A DNA stretch of 32,987 nucleotides from Virgisporangium aliadipatigenens (GTDB lineage Bacteria; Actinomycetota; Actinomycetes; Mycobacteriales; Micromonosporaceae), in contig NZ_BOPF01000042.1 of the NCBI RefSeq assembly GCF_016863615.1, positions 1 to 32,987 on the forward strand, written 5' to 3'. The first letter of the stretch is position 1. The number at the start of each line of letters is the position of its first letter. Both the position numbers and the translations under genes were made by a program. The notes beneath the pieces were generated by a model that saw nothing but the letters and a program-made list of their open reading frames with translations, did no database searches and was not told the DNA's origin. This document shows positions 29,883 to 32,987 of this stretch, piece by piece.

Positions 29883-32364
29883 CCGCCACCGGACGGCCGG
29901 CGGGCGAGAGCAGGTGCAGCAGCACCGCGACCCGCCCGTCGCCGATCCGGGGCGTCTGCGCCCAGCCGAACGCCTCCTGCACCTTCACCGCCAGCACCGG
30001 CGCCTGCGGATCGCTGTAGTCGACCCGGATCAGCGAACCGCTCGGCACCGGCAGCCGGTCCGGCGCGAGCGTGTCGAGGTGCTGCGCGGCGGGCCACGGC
30101 AGCATGGCGCGCAGCGCCCGAACGGTGTGTTCGGCGTCCACTGTGGACAGTTTGGTGACGCCGCTCAGGTCGGTGTGCGCGACGACGGCCGCGTCGTCGA
30201 CGTCCGGCCACGGCGCGCCGACCACCGCCCGGCAGAACGCCATCCGCTGCCGCAGTCGGGTCGCGTCCGGGTTCCAGCGCGGCCCCTGCTTGGCCAGCGC
30301 CGCGCGCAGGGCCCGCTCCACGAGTTCGCGGGGCGGGTCCGTCAACTCCCACCGCCGCAGAACGATCGCACCCAACTGCTCCCGGCGCTCCGCCCCCTCC
30401 GCCGTCACGTCGTCCACTGTGGACAGCAGCGCCGCACCGGCCTCGCGCGCGGTCTCCTCGTCGATCGCGGCGGCGAGCCGGATCCGCGCGGCGGCCTGAC
30501 CGGGTTGCCGGTCGGCGACGGCGATCGCCAGCCAGGGCTGCCCGCCCAACGCCGAACCCGACATCAGCGCGGCCTCCGTCCCGCCGGCCATGAGGTAGCC
30601 GCCGCCACGGGTGCGGGCAAGGCGCTCGGGATACGCCAGCCCGATGAGGAGTGCGGCGGCGAGGTCGTCCGGCAGGCGTACCACTCCGCCGGCATCGCCC
30701 GCGCGACGCGGCGCCGCGGCGGTCTCCGCCCCGCCTGCGCCCTGGCCGCTCATGTCGGCACCGGCACCGGATTCCCGGCGCGAAACCCGACCGGACCCGG
30801 CCGCAGCGGCCGCGCCGTCGAGGGCCGCGCCACCGAGCACCGCGCCGGGCCCGGCCGCGCCAACGGCGGTGGGTGCCGCGGGCGGGGCGGGGCCGGCGGG
30901 GTCGTCGATTCCGGTGGCGCCCGTCGTGGTCTCCAGGGCGCGGCGGAGGCGGTCCGCTTCGGCGCGCCAGCGGGGATCGCGGCCGTCGCGGACCTGGCGC
31001 CAGGCCGCCGCCAGGTCGTCCCCCTTGGCGACCGTGTCGTCGGCGAGGATCGCGACCACCTCGGCGGCCCGGCGGGAGCCGACCCGGGGCGCGCCGTCGA
31101 GCAGGGCCCGCGCCAGCCGCGGATGTGCACCGATACGTGACATGCGGTGGCCGCGCGGCGTCGCCCGGCCGTCCCGGTCGACCGCGCCGAGAGCCGTGAG
31201 CGTGGTGCGGGCTACCCGCATCGCGGCGTCCGGCGGCGGGTCCGGCAGGGCGAGGCCGGTGCCGTCGGGATGGCCCCAGCAGGCCAGCGCGAGCGCGAAC
31301 CCGGTCAGTTCCGCGACGGCCACCTCCGGCTCGGGCTGGGCGGGGAGGCGTTCGTCGTCGTGGGCGGACCAGCAGCGGTACACCACACCCGGCGCCTCCC
31401 GGCCGGCCCGCCCGGCCCGCTGCACGGCGCTCGCCCGGGCCGCCCGCACCGTCGCGAGCGAACCCAACCCGCGCGCGTGGTCGGTGCGCGGCACCCGCGC
31501 CAGCCCCGAGTCGACCACCACCCGCACGCCCGGCACCGTCAGGCTGCTCTCCGCGACGGCCGTGGCGAGCACGACCCGCCGGTGCGATCGGATGTTCAGG
31601 GCGGCGTCCTGGTCCCCGGCGGCGAGGCGGCCGTGCAGCACGTCGACGGGCAGCTCGCCCAGGCGCCGCCGCACCGCCGCGATCTCCCCCGCGCCGGGCA
31701 GGAACACCAGCAGGTCCCCGTCCTCGTCCCGCCACGCCCGGCGCACCACGTCGGCCACGTGGTCCAGGAACGCCGGGTCGACGTGCAGCCCGTGCGGCGG
31801 CCGGACCGGGCGTCCGGGTGGGCACCACACGGTCCGCACCTCGTGCAGCACCCCGTCGGCGGCCACGATCCGCGCCTCCAGCAGCTCCGCGAAGCGGTGC
31901 GCGTCGGCCGTCGCCGAGGTCGCCAGCAGCCGCAGGTCGGGGCGCAGCGCCTGCCTCGCCTCGATGAGGAACGCGAGGGCGAGGTCGGTGTCGAGATGCC
32001 GTTCGTGGCACTCGTCCAGGACGACGGTGCCGACGCCCGCCAGCTCCGGGTCGGCGAGCAGCCGCTGCACGAGCAGGCCGGTCGTGACGACCTCGATGCG
32101 CGTGTGCGGCCCCACCCGCCGGTCGCCGCGGACGCTGTAGCCGACGGTCGCGCCGACCCGTTCGCCGCGCAGGTCCGCCATGCGCCGGGCCGCCGCGCGC
32201 GCCGCGATCCGCCGTGGTTCCGCGACGACGACCTTCCCGTCGAACGCCTTCGCGAGCGCGGGCGGCACGAGCGTCGTCTTGCCCGTCCCCGGTGGAGCCA
32301 CGAGAACCGCGGTACCGGCCGCCAAGGCGTCCACCACGTCGCTGATCGGAAGCACGCCGCCCAT
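29743..32364 (-). CDS. hrpB: ATP-dependent helicase HrpB
   Basis: HrpB is a DEAH-family (DExH) RNA-helicase-like protein. The 873-aa sequence has Walker A [9 protein letters not shown] near residue 23, DECH at 117-120, SAT at 150-152, and motif VI [8 protein letters not shown] near 315-322. The HrpB-specific C-terminal region runs to [30 protein letters not shown], the family signature ending. Between the helicase core and the C-terminal domain is an Ala/Gly-rich insert (about residues 481-560). ATG 32364 is preferred over GTG 32370. The Ddn-like gene ends 14 bp upstream, so the two are probably co-transcribed. Its 3' end overlaps the convergent membrane-protein gene by 140 bp. Confidence 0.95.
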   Translation of the reverse strand: [873 protein letters not shown]

Positions 32365-32377
32365 TGTCACCCGAGGA

Positions 32378-32827
32378 TCACTGCGGCTCGAGGATCACCA
32401 CCGCCGTCTCCGTGGAACGCCGCGCCGCGTAGGCGTCGAGGTCGGCGTCGAACGCGCGCCACCGTTCCCACAGCAGGGAACGCTCGGCGGGGACGGCACG
32501 GCGGCCGCGCACGCGCCGGGACCCGCCGCGGATCTCGGCCGTCGCCTCGGGGTGGGTCTGCAGGTTGAGCCACCAGGCGGGCTCCCCCTCGCCCCAGCCG
32601 TTCATGGCCATGAGCACGAGGTTCGGGCCGTCCTCGAAGTAGGCGAGGATGACGCTGCGCGGCTGTCCGCTGCGGCGGCCGGTGGTGGTGAGGCGTAACG
32701 CGCCCCAGCGGCCCTTCTTGGGCGGCCACAGGCCGATGCGGCCGCGGGTGAGGCGGTAGAGGGCACGGTGCGTCGACCACGCGAGGCGGATGAACCAGCG
32801 CGGTGGAAGCCTTGGTGCGCGCGACAT
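32378..32827 (-). CDS. Ddn-like F420-dependent nitroreductase-family protein
   Basis: The 149-aa protein aligns with the deazaflavin-dependent nitroreductase family of M. tuberculosis Ddn: LRLTTTGRRSGQPRSVILAYFEDGPNLVLMA, then PAWWLNLQTHPEATAEI, and a C-terminal strand TAVVILEP. The family uses reduced coenzyme F420 to reduce quinones or other small molecules. F420 use fits an actinobacterium. ATG 32827 is used; GATAGT lies seven bases upstream on the minus strand, and no ribosome binding site is seen, so it may be leaderless. Confidence 0.9.
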   Translation of the reverse strand: MSRAPRLPPRWFIRLAWSTHRALYRLTRGRIGLWPPKKGRWGALRLTTTGRRSGQPRSVILAYFEDGPNLVLMAMNGWGEGEPAWWLNLQTHPEATAEIRGGSRRVRGRRAVPAERSLLWERWRAFDADLDAYAARRSTETAVVILEPQ

Positions 32828-32890
32828 GCCGCTGACTATCGGACCCGCCGCCTGTGAACGCGCTGAGCCGGTCCCCTAAGGGGATTCGTC

Positions 32891-32987
32891 TCAGGGACGC
32901 CGGTGGTAGATGTTGCGGCGTGGGCGTCTCTGCGGGTCCAGGTAAGGGGGTGGGAGGAATTCGGGTAGTCCGTCATCGGCCATCCGC
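32891..32987 (-). CDS. C-terminus of a DUF222/HNH-endonuclease-like protein (cut by window edge)
   Basis: The last 32 residues read leftward from the window edge to TGA at 32891-32893, ending DGLPEFLPPPYLDPQRRPRRNIYHRRP. The string of aromatic-Pro-Pro, then Leu-Asp-Pro, then Arg-Arg-Asn resembles the ends of actinobacterial DUF222/HNH-domain proteins, as I recall them; the fragment is too short to be sure. The gene is upstream of the Ddn-like gene on the same strand, with a 63-bp gap that includes the palindromic TCCCCTAAGGGGA. Confidence 0.5.
   Translation of the reverse strand, partial: RMADDGLPEFLPPPYLDPQRRPRRNIYHRRP

Noticed and set aside
32872-32884. TCCCCTAAGGGGA as a terminator
   Set aside because: The arms leave only one base for a loop, so no stable hairpin forms; it may be a binding site or chance.
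1-32987. CRISPR arrays, rRNA, tRNA, insertion sequences
   Set aside because: No regularly spaced repeats, no recognisable tRNA or rRNA sequence and no transposase were found by reading both strands.

Overview
The window is high-GC DNA from an actinomycete. The evidence is the very strong third-position G/C bias, frequent GTG starts, several apparently leaderless genes, an F420/Ddn-like oxidoreductase, MmyB-type regulators and a DUF222/HNH-like C-terminus at the right edge. The conserved order ald-xerD ... parA-scpA-scpB-rluB-cmk-der is the chromosome-maintenance neighbourhood found in many actinobacteria. I cannot name the genus from sequence alone.

Layout, left to right. (1) 1-3.8 kb, minus strand: an FAD-linked D-2-hydroxyacid dehydrogenase and an E. 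coli-type SerA with a C-terminal ACT domain, separated only by two tandem 83-bp repeats. On the minus strand the repeats read as two chained 28-codon micro-ORFs joined by ATGA overlaps. Upstream of serA lies an unrecognised 227-aa protein. (2) 3.8-10.6 kb, minus strand: the core operon parA, a site-2-protease-like membrane protein without its HExxH motif, scpA, scpB (with a roughly 318-residue disordered N-terminal extension), rluB, cmk and der. Genes are tightly packed or overlapping. (3) 10.6-22.6 kb: a mixed-strand accessory block lying between parA and xerD. It holds two MmyB-like regulators, a MerR regulator with a membrane partner, a DHFR/RibD-fold protein, an MMPL transporter, a sortase-motif SGNH esterase, a cytochrome P450, an ankyrin-repeat protein, a split zinc-ribbon protein and a SnoaL-like protein. 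(4) 22.6-24.9 kb, minus strand: ald followed by xerD, where xerD appears to use a CTG start overlapping the ald stop and carries a Gly/Ala-rich insert. (5) 25-33 kb: a TM2-domain protein; an HD-domain hydrolase divergent from an unknown gene across a perfect 14+14-bp palindrome; an alpha/beta hydrolase divergent from a PadR regulator across an ATGT-N8-ACAT operator; a membrane-anchored LuxR-type protein; a multi-pass membrane protein; the HrpB helicase; a Ddn-like protein; and the end of a DUF222/HNH-like gene.

How the parts fit. The ParA/ScpA/ScpB/XerD group acts in chromosome organisation and dimer resolution, and RluB, Der and Cmk serve ribosome maturation and nucleotide supply. SerA and the FAD dehydrogenase plausibly form a serine-synthesis couple in which D-2-hydroxyglutarate made by SerA is reoxidised. 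The accessory block looks like several small regulator-plus-target units rather than one pathway. The most unusual signals are the micro-ORF repeat chain, the low-complexity expansions in ScpB, XerD and HrpB, and the palindrome centred between two start codons at 26.2 kb. No rRNA, tRNA, CRISPR array or insertion sequence was seen.
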